Part shown: piece after piece, positions 18,267 through 27,598 of the stretch | How positions within the stretch are numbered: the first letter of the stretch is position 1 | Layout: the number at the start of each line of letters is the position of its first letter | From: UBA5078 sp040384465 | GTDB lineage: Bacteria; Pseudomonadota; Gammaproteobacteria; Pseudomonadales; Pseudohongiellaceae | DNA length: 64,000 nt | Assembly: GCA_040384465.1 (NCBI GenBank) | Contig: JAZKJF010000008.1 | Coordinates: 124,001 to 188,000 of the forward strand | Reading direction: 5' to 3' | Program-made: the position numbers and the translations under genes | The notes under the pieces: model-generated | Databases searched by the model: none | What the model was told of the DNA's origin: nothing | The model's input: the letters and a program-made list of their open reading frames with translations, nothing else

Positions 18267-18331
18267 GCTGTGCGTACCCACTCTGTAAGTCCTCCAATAG
18301 GCTGATGCTATCAAATGTATGTATAACAACC

Positions 18332-19651
18332 TCAATTTAAGAACGGAGACCATGATGGTTCCCGAACATCGCCCTGCGAGGATGGTAAACGGAACTTCAC
18401 GCGGCCGTCAATGGAGACGGCATCGAGGATTCCTCTGCCGTTCACCTTGGTAGCGAACATGATCATACTTCCGTTTGGAGCCACGCTGGGAGATTCGTCT
18501 AGTGCAGTGTCAGTGAGAGTGATGACCCTTTGTGAATCCATATTGAAGACAGCTATGCCATAGCTGTTATCTTCGCGGGTCTCACGTCTGACGTGGACAA
18601 GATTCTTGCCATCCGGCAGGAAACGTCCTTTTGCACAATAAAAGCAATCGAAGGTTAGCCGCTCGGCAAACCCGCCGGGACCACCGGTCACGGGCACCTG
18701 ATATATCTGCGGCTGCCCGGTTCGATCTGATGTAAACACCACGGAACCACTGTCTGCTGTCCAGCTCGGTTCCGTATCAACTCGTGGATGATCAGTCAGC
18801 CGCGTCAGCTGATTGCTCATCAAATCCATTACATATATGTCAGGACTGCCGTCCTTGGAAAGCACCATCGCCAGCTTGGTACCGTCAGGCGACCAGACCG
18901 GAGAACTGTTGATGCCCGGGAAATTGGTGATCTGGCGACGTTCGCCTGTGCCAATTTCCTGAATATAAATTCTCGGCAGATCCGTCTCGAAAGAAAGATA
19001 AGCAATCTGTCGGCCATCTGGCGACCAGGCTGGCGACATCAACGGCTCTTGGGACTCCACCAATACCTGAGAACGATGGCCGTCGTAATCGGCCTTTTCG
19101 ATCCGGTAGTAAGTCAGATCAGGCGAAACGAACTGAGCGGATACATAGAGAATCTCGGTCGAAAACGCACCGCGATTACCGGTGACCTGCTCGTATACGA
19201 CATTGCTGATCTCATGAGCAATATCCCGCAACTGCTCTACGGTCCCAGTCAGGACTTCACCCACCAGCTTTTGCTCACGGGTAACATCAAAAAATTCATA
19301 TTGAACCTGTACTTGTTGACTGCCAGGCGAGTGATTGACCTTGCCAATCAACAAATAATCCTGCGCCAGGATACGCCAGTCACGAAAATACACTTCAGCC
19401 GCTTCATCAGGCATGCTGAGCATATTGGCTCGCCCCAATGCACGGAATTCCCCTACTTGCTGGAGGTCCGCCGACACTATTTCTGCAACATCCTCACCGA
19501 GAGCATTCGCCCCTTCCCAGGTAAACGGCACGACAGCAATTGGGATCGGATTGTCAATTCCCTGGGTAATCTCGATATTCAGATCAGCTGCTGACACTGT
19601 TCTGGCGAACAACATGCTCAGCAGAAAAATCTGTAAAACATTTTTATTCAA
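18332..19651 (-). CDS. tolB: Tol-Pal protein TolB
   Basis: A 439-aa periplasmic protein that binds Pal and TolA. The signal peptide ends TVSAAD near residue 22. An N-terminal alpha/beta domain (about 25-160) with IPIAVVPFTWEG follows. A six-bladed propeller then has repeated SPDG blades (SPDGRQIAYLSFE, SPDGTKLAMVLSK, TADSGSVVFTSDR, APNGSMIMFATK). Its start overlaps the tolA stop by four bases. The usual TolB C-terminal motif and length are kept. Confidence 0.97.
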   Translation of the reverse strand: MNKNVLQIFLLSMLFARTVSAADLNIEITQGIDNPIPIAVVPFTWEGANALGEDVAEIVSADLQQVGEFRALGRANMLSMPDEAAEVYFRDWRILAQDYLLIGKVNHSPGSQQVQVQYEFFDVTREQKLVGEVLTGTVEQLRDIAHEISNVVYEQVTGNRGAFSTEILYVSAQFVSPDLTYYRIEKADYDGHRSQVLVESQEPLMSPAWSPDGRQIAYLSFETDLPRIYIQEIGTGERRQITNFPGINSSPVWSPDGTKLAMVLSKDGSPDIYVMDLMSNQLTRLTDHPRVDTEPSWTADSGSVVFTSDRTGQPQIYQVPVTGGPGGFAERLTFDCFYCAKGRFLPDGKNLVHVRRETREDNSYGIAVFNMDSQRVITLTDTALDESPSVAPNGSMIMFATKVNGRGILDAVSIDGRVKFRLPSSQGDVREPSWSPFLN

Positions 19652-20487
19652 TTCAATAAATCCTCGGGTCTGAACGTTAATCGGAAAGTTCTGAAATTAC
19701 GCTCAAAAAGCCTGTAATCGATACCCTGCAACTCATTAAACCTACCGACCTTCAAGACTGCCGACTCCGCAGCACGATCAAAAGCAAAATCGCCACTGGA
19801 CTGCTCTATCACCACATCCAGTATGTCTCCAGTGGGCGCCAAAGTGATACGCAACACGGACACCATGCCATTTCTTGCACTGGGAGGGCGCGACCATTGC
19901 TCTTGCACCAGATCATGAATGAGTGAGGTATACGACATCACTGCTTCCGATTCCTGCGCTGCAATCTCGCTCGCTTCAGCGTCTTGCTGAGCTTGCAGAG
20001 CCTGCTCCTGTCGCACACGTTCCTGCTCGGCAGCCAATTCCTGCTGCTTTCGTTCTTCCTCTTGTTTGGCTTGTTCCTCTCGCTGACGCTCTTCGCGCTG
20101 CTTCTGCTCCTCAGCCTCTTTCTGCCGCTCGGCCTGCTGATTGCGCTCCACTTCCTGGCGCTGTTGCAAAGCGTTGCGCTCCTGCTCAGCGCGACGTTCA
20201 ACCTCTTCGCGTTGCTGCTCTTCCCTGGCAGCGACCTGACGCTGCTCCTCTTCACGACGCTGGGAAGCACGCTGCTCTTCTACTCTGCGCGCCTGCCTCT
20301 GCTGTTGTACCTGTGAATTCTTAACCTGCGGATTCTCACCAACCAGCGTCGCCTTGATGGCGGGAGGGCTCACAATATCAAGCACTTCCGTATTCGCTCT
20401 CTGTAAAAGGAACAGAGACGCGAGCACTGAGCAGTGCAGCACCACAGCGAGAAAAATCGAGAATGGATAACCATTAAAAGCAGTCAC
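19648..20487 (-). CDS. tolA: Tol-Pal bridging protein TolA
   Basis: TolA spans the periplasm from the TolQR motor to TolB/Pal. The 279-aa protein has one N-terminal membrane helix (about residues 8-28) and a highly charged helical domain of Gln, Glu and Arg repeats (about 55-175, EEEQRQVAAREEQQREEVER). The compact C-terminal domain (about 185-279, SLIHDLVQEQWSRPPSARNG, GRFNEL) completes it. It is shorter than the E. coli protein (about 420 aa), mainly in the helical arm. Its stop overlaps the tolB start. Confidence 0.93.
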   Translation of the reverse strand: MTAFNGYPFSIFLAVVLHCSVLASLFLLQRANTEVLDIVSPPAIKATLVGENPQVKNSQVQQQRQARRVEEQRASQRREEEQRQVAAREEQQREEVERRAEQERNALQQRQEVERNQQAERQKEAEEQKQREERQREEQAKQEEERKQQELAAEQERVRQEQALQAQQDAEASEIAAQESEAVMSYTSLIHDLVQEQWSRPPSARNGMVSVLRITLAPTGDILDVVIEQSSGDFAFDRAAESAVLKVGRFNELQGIDYRLFERNFRTFRLTFRPEDLLN

Positions 20488-20499
20488 AACAAAAATTAA

Positions 20500-20934
20500 C
20501 TATTCCAAAGGTTTGGTGATCAAATTCGGACTTGCAACCCCGGCAGCCTGCAGCACTGACATCAAATCGATGAAAGAGCTGTAACTGCTTTGCGCGTCCC
20601 CCTCGACAAACACCTGAATCTGCGGATTCGCCGCAATAATCTTGCCAACCTGCTCTCCAACCAATTCCAGAGCAACTGGCTCTGGCTCTTCAGCCTCTGT
20701 CGCTCCGAGACTGAGGTAAAACAGTCCATCGGCACTAATAGAAATCACCAGCGTCTCTGTGTTCTCATCCACGTCGATCGGTTCCGACGAGGCCTGGGGA
20801 AGATCAACCTTCAACCCCTGCGTCAGCAATGGAGCGGTCACCATGAACACGATAAGCAATACCAGCATGACATCAATGTAGGGAACCACATTGATCTCTG
20901 CCATCGGTTTGCGGCGTTTTCTGACTGTCTCCAT
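20500..20934 (-). CDS. tolR: Tol-Pal motor subunit TolR
   Basis: The 144-aa ExbD/TolR protein has a short cytoplasmic N-terminus. A single membrane helix carries the proton-path aspartate (VVPYIDVMLVLLIVFMV, Asp21). A periplasmic domain ends SFIDLMSVLQAAGVASPNLITK. With TolQ it forms the pmf-driven stator. It lies 22 bases after tolQ. Confidence 0.97.
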   Translation of the reverse strand: METVRKRRKPMAEINVVPYIDVMLVLLIVFMVTAPLLTQGLKVDLPQASSEPIDVDENTETLVISISADGLFYLSLGATEAEEPEPVALELVGEQVGKIIAANPQIQVFVEGDAQSSYSSFIDLMSVLQAAGVASPNLITKPLE

Positions 20935-20956
20935 AATTCTCTTAAGACTCTACGCT

Positions 20957-21658
20957 TTACGATGTCTTGCCGGGATTGCTGTACAACTGTCTGTGCAGAA
21001 TGCTGGCAAACTCTTCAGTAAAAGTCAGGTAGTTGTTCGTAATCGATTCTACCCGTGACGAATAGCGGTTATACGCCACAACTGCCGGAATCGCGGCAAA
21101 CAGCCCCATGGCTGTCGCTATCAACGCCTCGGCAATACCGGGCGCAACCACCTGCAGAGTGGCCTGACTCTGGCTGGCCAGCTCGATAAACGAATTCATA
21201 ATCCCGATCACCGTACCAAACAGGCCGATGTAGGGGGTCACCGAACCGACTGTCGCCAGGAAGGTCAGGTTCTTCTCCAGCTTCTCTTCTTCACGAGAGT
21301 AGGCCACACGCATGGCTCGCTGCGCACCACCCATTACTGCTTCAGACTCAATACCACCCTGCTGCCGCAGCCGCATGAATTCCTTGAATCCTGCCCTGAA
21401 GATATTCTCCATCCCACCGGTTGGCTTGTTGTCCTTCTGCTGACTGCTACCTTCTCGAAACAACTGACTCAGGTCCATGCCTGACCAAAAGCGCTTTTCG
21501 AAAATAGCCATGCCACTCTCAGCGGCCATCAATACCAGCCAACGTTGAATGATCATCACCCAAGAAGTCACGGAAGCCATCAAAAGAATGAGCATTACCA
21601 ATTTAACGGGCAGAGTCGCCTCAAGGATCAGACGCCACACGTTCAACGAATCACTCAC
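20957..21658 (-). CDS. tolQ: Tol-Pal motor subunit TolQ
   Basis: A 233-aa MotA/TolQ/ExbB-type proton channel protein. It has three membrane segments (about residues 14-36, 135-160, 170-195), with the conserved channel helices VGSVTPYIGLFGTVIGIMN and IAEALIATAMGLFAAIPAVV. Translation starts at GTG 21658, preceded by AGGGGA at a good distance. In many gammaproteobacteria the thioesterase ybgC precedes tolQ; here it does not. Confidence 0.97.
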   Translation of the reverse strand: MSDSLNVWRLILEATLPVKLVMLILLMASVTSWVMIIQRWLVLMAAESGMAIFEKRFWSGMDLSQLFREGSSQQKDNKPTGGMENIFRAGFKEFMRLRQQGGIESEAVMGGAQRAMRVAYSREEEKLEKNLTFLATVGSVTPYIGLFGTVIGIMNSFIELASQSQATLQVVAPGIAEALIATAMGLFAAIPAVVAYNRYSSRVESITNNYLTFTEEFASILHRQLYSNPGKTS

Positions 21659-21692
21659 TTGGACTTCCCCTCAGTACAGAAAAACTGGCGGC

Positions 21693-21698
21693 ATTATA
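21693..21698 (-). promoter_or_regulatory. Probable -10 element of the tol operon promoter
   Basis: A perfect TATAAT on the minus strand lies 35 bases ahead of the tolQ GTG in the 263-base gap to ruvB. No good -35 hexamer is present at 16-18 bases. The call rests on the exact -10 and its position ahead of the first gene of the operon. Confidence 0.5.
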
Positions 21699-21921
21699 AG
21701 GCATGTTTCGTGCTTCTCATACACAATCCGGTGTTTTACAAAGAGTTTTTGCCAAATTCTGCGTCCAGTTTCACAGCCAACGATTAAACATTAGCAATCT
21801 TGCTATTGATTGCACCAATACTGGCCTGCAAATGACAGAGTGTGGCACAAAAAAGGTCATTCGAGCCTGGAGCGAACAGCAAGACGATATCGCCGAGTAC
21901 GTCAAGTCTCATCAACCGTCC

Positions 21922-22926
21922 CTACTCCGGCGGACGCAACCCAAAATGCAGGTAAGCGTGAGGAGTGGCTACGCGCCCTCTTGGGGTACGCATAATAAAC
22001 CCCTGCTGAATCAGGAAAGGCTCAAGCACATCCTCAATCGTATCCCGCTCCTCGGAAATCGCTGCAGCGAGGCTTTCCACCCCCACCGGTCCACCACCAA
22101 ACTTCTCGATCATGGTCATCAGCAGACGTCTGTCCATGTGGTCAAATCCATTACTGTCAATACTGAGCATGTCCAGCGCCTGGCTCGAGACAATTTTGTC
22201 CACAACACCGTCGCATCTGAACTGCGCGTAATCCCTCACCCGCCTGAGCAGACGGTTCGCTATTCTCGGCGTCCCTCTGGCGCGCTGCGCGATCTCCCAG
22301 GCCCCTTCACTGTCGATTTGACACCCCAGAATAGCGGCTGACCGGGTCACAATGCTGCAAAGCTCTGCTGTGGAATAAAACTCCAACCGCTGAATGATGC
22401 CAAAACGATCCCGCAAGGGAGACGTCAGCAACCCCGCTCTGGTCGTCGCACCAACCAAGGTAAAGGGCGGAAGATCGAGCTTGATGGAACGGGCTGAAGG
22501 CCCTTCTCCAATCATGATGTCGAGCTGATAGTCTTCCATTGCCGGATAGAGTATTTCCTCAATGGCTGGACTCAGACGATGAATCTCATCGATAAACAGA
22601 ACATCCCCCGCCTCCAGATTGGTCAGCATGGCTGCCAGATCGCCCGCCTTCTCAAGCACCGGGCCCGATGTCGTCTTGATGGCGACATTCAACTCGTTGG
22701 CAATAATATTGGCCAGCGTCGTCTTGCCCAGCCCCGGCGGGCCGAATATCAGAGTGTGATCCATCGCCTCGCCCCGATTGCGGGCTGCTCCGATGAATAT
22801 CTCCATCTGTCTTTTGACCTCGGATTGTCCAATATAATCCTGCAGCGACAGAGGACGGATCGCTCTGTCCAGCGATTGGTCGTTGGGGCTGATCCCGGGA
22901 GAAATCAAACGATCTTCTTCAATCAT
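21922..22926 (-). CDS. ruvB: Holliday junction branch-migration ATPase RuvB
   Basis: RuvB hexamers pump DNA through the RuvA-bound Holliday junction. The 334-aa protein has Walker A GPPGLGKTTLA, Walker B LFIDEIHRLSP, sensor LVGATTRAG, arginine-finger region SPLRDRFG, and the C-terminal winged helix with the typical RGRVATPHAY end. The start overlaps ruvA by four bases (ATGA). Confidence 0.98.
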   Translation of the reverse strand: MIEEDRLISPGISPNDQSLDRAIRPLSLQDYIGQSEVKRQMEIFIGAARNRGEAMDHTLIFGPPGLGKTTLANIIANELNVAIKTTSGPVLEKAGDLAAMLTNLEAGDVLFIDEIHRLSPAIEEILYPAMEDYQLDIMIGEGPSARSIKLDLPPFTLVGATTRAGLLTSPLRDRFGIIQRLEFYSTAELCSIVTRSAAILGCQIDSEGAWEIAQRARGTPRIANRLLRRVRDYAQFRCDGVVDKIVSSQALDMLSIDSNGFDHMDRRLLMTMIEKFGGGPVGVESLAAAISEERDTIEDVLEPFLIQQGFIMRTPRGRVATPHAYLHFGLRPPE

Positions 22927-23546
22927 GATTGCGCCATGCTTCTAAGTGCGAGCCTGATCAACTCCTCGCTGCGATTGAGATTGCCATTGAGCTTGAGAAC
23001 CTGAGCGATGACACGCGCAGCTTCCTGAGGCTTGTACCCCAGCGCGACCAGCGCTGTTTCAGCTTCCTGGCTCATTTGTCGGTCAGAAAGCCCGGCCCCT
23101 GGTGTCATGGCGAAGGACGTGGCTGATGGAACAACCTCACCCCAGTCTGCCAATCGATCCTTCATTTCCACCACGAGTCGCTCGGCAGTCTTCTTGCCGA
23201 TTCCCGGCATCCGCACCAGCGCGGCAAGATCGTTATTCCGCACGGTTCTAACGAACTCGTCAACGGCCATCCCCGAAAGGATAGCCAATGCCATCTTCGG
23301 ACCTACCCCACTGATCTTGATGAGACTGCGGAACATATGACGCTCGTCGAGAGAGAGAAATCCGTACAGCAGATGAGCGTCTTCACGCACGACCAGATGG
23401 GTATGCAGCAAGACTTCCTTGCCCAAGGAGGGAAGCAGATAGATCGTGCTCATCGGGGACTGAATTTCATATCCCACGCCTTGCACGTCGACCACAATGT
23501 CAGTCGCCTGCTTTTCGATCAGTACGCCACGTATCCTTCCAATCAC
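22923..23546 (-). CDS. ruvA: Holliday junction binding protein RuvA
   Basis: RuvA tetramers bind the four-way junction and load RuvB. The 207-aa product begins MIGRIRGVL and has the OB-fold domain, then two helix-hairpin-helix motifs (KISGVGPKMALAILSGM and MPGIGKKTAERLVVEM). The flexible linker leads to domain III (ETALVALGYKPQEAARVI) that touches RuvB. It sits 11 bases after ruvC. Confidence 0.98.
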   Translation of the reverse strand: MIGRIRGVLIEKQATDIVVDVQGVGYEIQSPMSTIYLLPSLGKEVLLHTHLVVREDAHLLYGFLSLDERHMFRSLIKISGVGPKMALAILSGMAVDEFVRTVRNNDLAALVRMPGIGKKTAERLVVEMKDRLADWGEVVPSATSFAMTPGAGLSDRQMSQEAETALVALGYKPQEAARVIAQVLKLNGNLNRSEELIRLALRSMAQS

Positions 23547-23557
23547 TGCCTGTCTCC

Positions 23558-24079
23558 TTAAATTTGCAGTCTGCTGTTGCGAAATGATCGGGCTCCTGCA
23601 ATCTTGAGCAGGCTGGCTTTGGTATTGGCATGACAGATGGCGATGGCAAGCGCGTCGGCGGCGTCCTCTTGAAAAGTGCCGGTGACGCCAAGCAACACTT
23701 TCACCATGTGCTGCACCTGCGCCTTCTCAGCACTGCCACTCCCCACCAGCGCCTGCTTGACCTTCCTGGCCGAATACTCAGCCACAGGCAGATTGTGATG
23801 CATGCAGGCGACGATTGCACTGCCACGCGCCTGCCCCAGTTTGAGCGCCGAAGAGACACTCTTGCCGAGAAAGACCTCTTCGATAGCGCACTCTTGAGGC
23901 AGATGCATTTCTATGATGCTGCACAGGCTGTCAAAGATTTGTTTCAGTCGTTGCGGGTGATCGACATCAGGCAGCCTGATACATCCGCAGGTGACATATT
24001 CAAGCCGGTTCCCCACAGCGTTGACGATGCCATAGCCGGTCAGGCGCGAACCCGGGTCTATCCCCAGAATCAATGCCAT
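23558..24079 (-). CDS. ruvC: Holliday junction resolvase RuvC
   Basis: RuvC nicks Holliday junctions symmetrically. The 173-aa RNase H-fold protein has the acidic active site: Asp8 in GIDPGSRLTGYG, Glu67/Glu68 in AIEEVFLG, and Asp139 and Asp142 in QEDAADALAIAICH. Order ruvC-ruvA-ruvB behind yebC is the classical arrangement. Confidence 0.98.
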   Translation of the reverse strand: MALILGIDPGSRLTGYGIVNAVGNRLEYVTCGCIRLPDVDHPQRLKQIFDSLCSIIEMHLPQECAIEEVFLGKSVSSALKLGQARGSAIVACMHHNLPVAEYSARKVKQALVGSGSAEKAQVQHMVKVLLGVTGTFQEDAADALAIAICHANTKASLLKIAGARSFRNSRLQI

Positions 24080-24125
24080 AAAAAACTCCTCCGGTCAGGA
24101 CTCAGCCACCAGGAGCAGCCAGGAA

Positions 24126-24869
24126 CTACAGCTTGCTCATGATCTCGTCGGAAATACTTGCATTGCTGTAGACATTTTGTACGTCATCCAGATCCTCCAG
24201 ATGATCCACCAGCCGCAGAAGCTTCTCTGCGGTTTCGAAATCAAGCTCCGCTTCGGTCGAGGCCAGCATCGCCACCTCAGAATTGACAGGCACAAATCCA
24301 GCTTTCGCCAGTGCATCCTTGACTGCACCAAAACTCTCCGGGGAGGTCATCACGTCCAAGTTGCCATCGGCCTGCACCAGCACGTCGTCCGCCCCTGCTT
24401 CAAGCGCAATTTCAAGCACCTTGTCTTCATCATTGCCTGCAGCAATAGTGACAGTGCCTCTTTTCTCGAAAAGATAGGAAACCGATCCACTGGTTCCAAG
24501 ATTACCTCCGAATTTCGAGAAGCCGTGACGGACATCCGCGACAGTACGGTTCTTGTTGTCCGTGAGTGTTTCGATGAGAATCGCAACACCACCAGGCCCA
24601 TACCCTTCGTAGACCAGCTCTTCCAGATTGTCGTTCTCGGCTGTGCCGGCACCACGAGCAATAGCACGGTCGATCGTCTCGCGAGTCATGTTGGCGCCGA
24701 GTGCTTTATCCACTGCAGCACGCAAACGCGGGTTGTCCGCCACATGCTCGCCACCAAGCTGAGCAGCAACAGTCAGCTCGCGGATCATCTTGGTGAACAC
24801 CTTGGCCCGCTTGGCATCCTGACCCGCTTTTCTATGCTTGATATTGGACCATTTACTGTGTCCAGCCAT
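24126..24869 (-). CDS. yebC: YebC/PmpR family protein
   Basis: A 247-aa protein of the YebC family, described both as transcriptional regulators and as factors that help ribosomes through proline stretches. The start MAGHSKWSNIKHRKAGQDA at ATG 24869 is the family's invariant N-terminus, preceded by a GGGGG ribosome site. The frame itself is open further upstream into the end of aspS. Domain II-III segments such as EGYGPGGVAILIETLTDNKNR are intact. It is located between aspS and ruvC. Confidence 0.95.
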   Translation of the reverse strand: MAGHSKWSNIKHRKAGQDAKRAKVFTKMIRELTVAAQLGGEHVADNPRLRAAVDKALGANMTRETIDRAIARGAGTAENDNLEELVYEGYGPGGVAILIETLTDNKNRTVADVRHGFSKFGGNLGTSGSVSYLFEKRGTVTIAAGNDEDKVLEIALEAGADDVLVQADGNLDVMTSPESFGAVKDALAKAGFVPVNSEVAMLASTEAELDFETAEKLLRLVDHLEDLDDVQNVYSNASISDEIMSKL

Positions 24870-24886
24870 CATCAACCCCCGAAGCG

Positions 24887-26659
24887 TTACTCTTTGGCCG
24901 CTGTTTCCCGCACTTTGATATTCAACTCTCGCAATTGCTTCGCAGATACCAGGCCAGGAGCATTCGTCAGCGGACAAGCCGCAGACTGGGTTTTCGGGAA
25001 TGCAATCACTTCTCTGATCGAAGTCGCACCAGTCATCAGCATGATCAGACGATCAAGACCGAACGCCAATCCACCATGGGGAGGTGCACCGTAGGAGAGA
25101 GCGGAAAGCAGGAAGCCAAATTTCTCTTCCGCTTCCTCCTCGTCAATACCCAGAATCCTGAATACGGTCTGCTGCATCGCGGGCTGGTTGATACGGATGG
25201 AACCACCACCCAGCTCGGTGCCATTAAGAACCATGTCATAAGCGCGAGACAAAGCCTTCTCAGGTTCGCGCTGCAAATCTTCGACGCTGCACGATGGTGC
25301 CGTGAACGGGTGGTGCAAGGCAGTCAAACCACCTTCGCCATCTTCTTCGAACATCGGGAAGTCCACGACCCACAACGGTGCCCAGTCCCCTTTGATCATG
25401 CCCATGTCAGCGCCAACGCGCAGACGCAATGCGCCGATGGACTCATTGACGATCTTGAGCTTGTCTGCACCGAAGAACACAAGGTCACCGGTCTGTGCAC
25501 CCAGTCGTGCCAGCACATCATGAATAACCTGCTCGGGCATGAACTTCAGAATCGGTGACTGCAGCCCTTCAACGCCCGCCGCAAGATCATTGATCTTGAT
25601 CCATGCCAGGCCCTTCGCACCATAGATCGACACGAATTTGGTGTAGTCATCGATCTCTTTTCTGCTCAAACGTGCCCCTTCAGGAACGCGCAGACCGACC
25701 ACCCGCGAGCCAGGGTCGTTGGCCGGGCCGTTGAAGACCTTGAACTCGACATCTTTCATGAGATCGGCGATGTCTACCAGCTCCATGGCGATACGCAAAT
25801 CCGGCTTGTCCGAACCGAAACGGCGCGCCGCCTCCGCGAACGTCATACGCGGGAAAGTGCCGAAATCCACATTCAAATGTTTCTTGAAAATCTGTCGGAT
25901 CATCTCTTCAGTGATCGTCATGATCTGCTCTTCATTCATGAACGATGTTTCAATATCAATCTGCGTAAACTCAGGCTGACGATCAGCGCGTAAATCCTCA
26001 TCACGGAAACATTTGGCAATCTGATAGTAACGATCCATGCCCGCTACCATCAAAATTTGTTTGAACAGCTGCGGCGATTGTGGCAATGCAAAGAAATTGC
26101 CCTGATGGGTGCGGCTGGGTACCAGATAATCGCGCGCACCTTCCGGAGTCGCACGTGTCAGGATTGGTGTCTCGATATCGAGGAAGCCATTGTCATCAAG
26201 ATAGTTGCGGATCGTGTTGCAGACTTTGGAGCGAAAACGCAGACGCTCTGCCATCTCTGGGCGGCGCAGATCGATATAACGATGGCGCAGACGAATATCC
26301 TCGCCTACATCAGAATGCTCATCCAGCAGGAAAGGTGGTGTCTTGGCAACACTCAGGACGACCAGATCCTTGGCGAGCACTTCAATACGCCCGGTGCCCA
26401 TCTCAGCATTGCTGGTCCCTTGCGGGCGCAGCCTGACCAGGCCCTTCACTTGGAGAACAAATTCGCTGCGCACGCTTTCTGCTAGGGCAAAACTCTCGGG
26501 CCTGTCCGGATCGAAAACCACTTGCACAATGCCTTCACGATCACGCAGATCCACGAAAATCACGCCTCCGTGATCGCGACGACGATGCGCCCATCCGCAC
26601 AAGCTCACTTCCTGTCCAACGTGCTGTTCGTTCAACTGTCCGCAATAATGGCTGCGCAT
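24887..26659 (-). CDS. aspS: Aspartyl-tRNA synthetase
   Basis: A 590-aa class II synthetase of the bacterial type. It has an OB-fold anticodon domain (about residues 1-105, CGWAHRRRDHGGVIFVDLRD) and class II motif 2 (FRDEDLRADRQPEFTQIDIE). The bacterial GAD insertion lies at about 285-420, and motif 3 is GLAFGLDRLIMLMTG near residue 530. The protein is complete. It follows the FmdB zinc-ribbon gene by about 100 bases and precedes yebC by 17. Confidence 0.98.
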   Translation of the reverse strand: MRSHYCGQLNEQHVGQEVSLCGWAHRRRDHGGVIFVDLRDREGIVQVVFDPDRPESFALAESVRSEFVLQVKGLVRLRPQGTSNAEMGTGRIEVLAKDLVVLSVAKTPPFLLDEHSDVGEDIRLRHRYIDLRRPEMAERLRFRSKVCNTIRNYLDDNGFLDIETPILTRATPEGARDYLVPSRTHQGNFFALPQSPQLFKQILMVAGMDRYYQIAKCFRDEDLRADRQPEFTQIDIETSFMNEEQIMTITEEMIRQIFKKHLNVDFGTFPRMTFAEAARRFGSDKPDLRIAMELVDIADLMKDVEFKVFNGPANDPGSRVVGLRVPEGARLSRKEIDDYTKFVSIYGAKGLAWIKINDLAAGVEGLQSPILKFMPEQVIHDVLARLGAQTGDLVFFGADKLKIVNESIGALRLRVGADMGMIKGDWAPLWVVDFPMFEEDGEGGLTALHHPFTAPSCSVEDLQREPEKALSRAYDMVLNGTELGGGSIRINQPAMQQTVFRILGIDEEEAEEKFGFLLSALSYGAPPHGGLAFGLDRLIMLMTGATSIREVIAFPKTQSAACPLTNAPGLVSAKQLRELNIKVRETAAKE

Positions 26660-26760
26660 ACACTATTCCTGTAATTGATCTTTAAATTGATTCTTTGTTG
26701 CTACGAGACTTCGTGACAACCTTAATTTGTAGCAACCTTGATACTGCCAAGACTGCATTC

Positions 26761-27069
26761 TCAGACGGCGGCCGGTTTGACTGTACTGGCAACAGTCGCT
26801 GAGGAAGCCACTCCTGGCTCTGCCTTGGCTGCAACAGCAGGCCCTGCACTCTCGGCAGAAGCATCCTGCGTCCCATGCCGTTTGGCACCAGTCTTGAAAT
26901 CAGTTTCATACCAACCGCCCCCTTTGAGCCGGAAGCTACTGGCCGAAATCAGCCTGACTAATCCAGCCACCTTGCATTGGGGACAATCCTGCAACGGCGC
27001 ATCACTGATCTTCTGCAAGGCTTCCAGCCGGTGGCCGCAATCGCTGCATTGATACTCGTATATAGGCAT
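26761..27069 (-). CDS. FmdB family zinc-ribbon protein
   Basis: A 102-aa protein starting MPIYEYQCSDCGH at ATG 27069, the typical N-terminus of the FmdB/CxxC_CxxC_SSSS family. Two CxxC knuckles (YQCSDCG and LQDCPQCK) should hold one zinc. The SSSFRLKGGGWYETD segment follows, and an Ala/Val-rich tail from about residue 65 is probably disordered. The function of the family is not well defined; genes of this type very often lie just upstream of aspS, as here. Confidence 0.9.
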   Translation of the reverse strand: MPIYEYQCSDCGHRLEALQKISDAPLQDCPQCKVAGLVRLISASSFRLKGGGWYETDFKTGAKRHGTQDASAESAGPAVAAKAEPGVASSATVASTVKPAAV

Positions 27070-27444
27070 AAATTCACTGTACTCCCACGCGGGCAACACG
27101 CATGCAATTTGCGGTATTGGCACATTGTAACGGCCAGACCTTGCGAAAACCGCGTATTGTACATTACCTGAATTTCAACTGGCATCCCTTCCCTGCTCTG
27201 ACTGCTGACAATAAATCGATGACAACGCACTCCCGAGCAAGCAATCTTTCGCAATTCTCAAGACACCATCGTTGACCGCTGGAGGAGCGTGAAAAGGATC
27301 ACATTTCCACAAAAATAATACTCGATAGCGCTTTGACAATCGCAAAAAATACCGAACATCTACGCATATTTCCCGCATTCCGCACTGCTGGCACAAGCAT
27401 CAAGGACTGACCCGCGAGATTGGCAGAAAAGTTATGGTTAGTGC
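27070..27444 (+). other. Intergenic region without a supported gene
   Basis: This gap separates the divergent fmdB-aspS-yebC-ruv and HU-like units. Short open frames exist on both strands but none has a ribosome site, family resemblance or coding character. Facing fmdB there are two TACAAT-like -10 candidates without matching -35 boxes. TTGACA occurs at 27333-27338 on the plus strand without a good -10. Confidence 0.5.
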
Positions 27445-27473
27445 TTGCGACCCCTAGGTCAATGCTATATAAA
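27445..27473 (+). promoter_or_regulatory. Sigma-70 promoter of the HU-like gene
   Basis: TTGCGA (27445-27450) and TATAAA (27468-27473) are separated by exactly 17 bases. The predicted start is near 27480, giving an untranslated leader of about 115 bases. Confidence 0.7.
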
Positions 27474-27486
27474 TAGAGCCCCACAG

Positions 27487-27534
27487 AGGCGTAAAGGGAA
27501 GAAAAACGCCTGACCGAAATGTGTTGGATAACAC
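27487..27534 (+). promoter_or_regulatory. Structured leader of the HU-like mRNA (two hairpins)
   Basis: Two short stems are visible in the 5' leader. AGGCGT (27487-27492) pairs with ACGCCT (27506-27511). GTGTT (27521-27525) pairs with AACAC (27530-27534) around a GGAT loop. A G-rich stretch and TTCGAA follow before the start codon. No riboswitch class is recognised. Confidence 0.4.
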
Positions 27535-27598
27535 CCTGGGGTTCTCTCTTTTCGAAGGGGGTAACAGAAGAAATAACCTAAATTAAAAGAGAATGGGC

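Noticed and set aside
27100..27440. Small genes in the gap before the HU-like gene
   Set aside because: Several frames of 60-75 codons exist on both strands, but none has a ribosome site or convincing composition.
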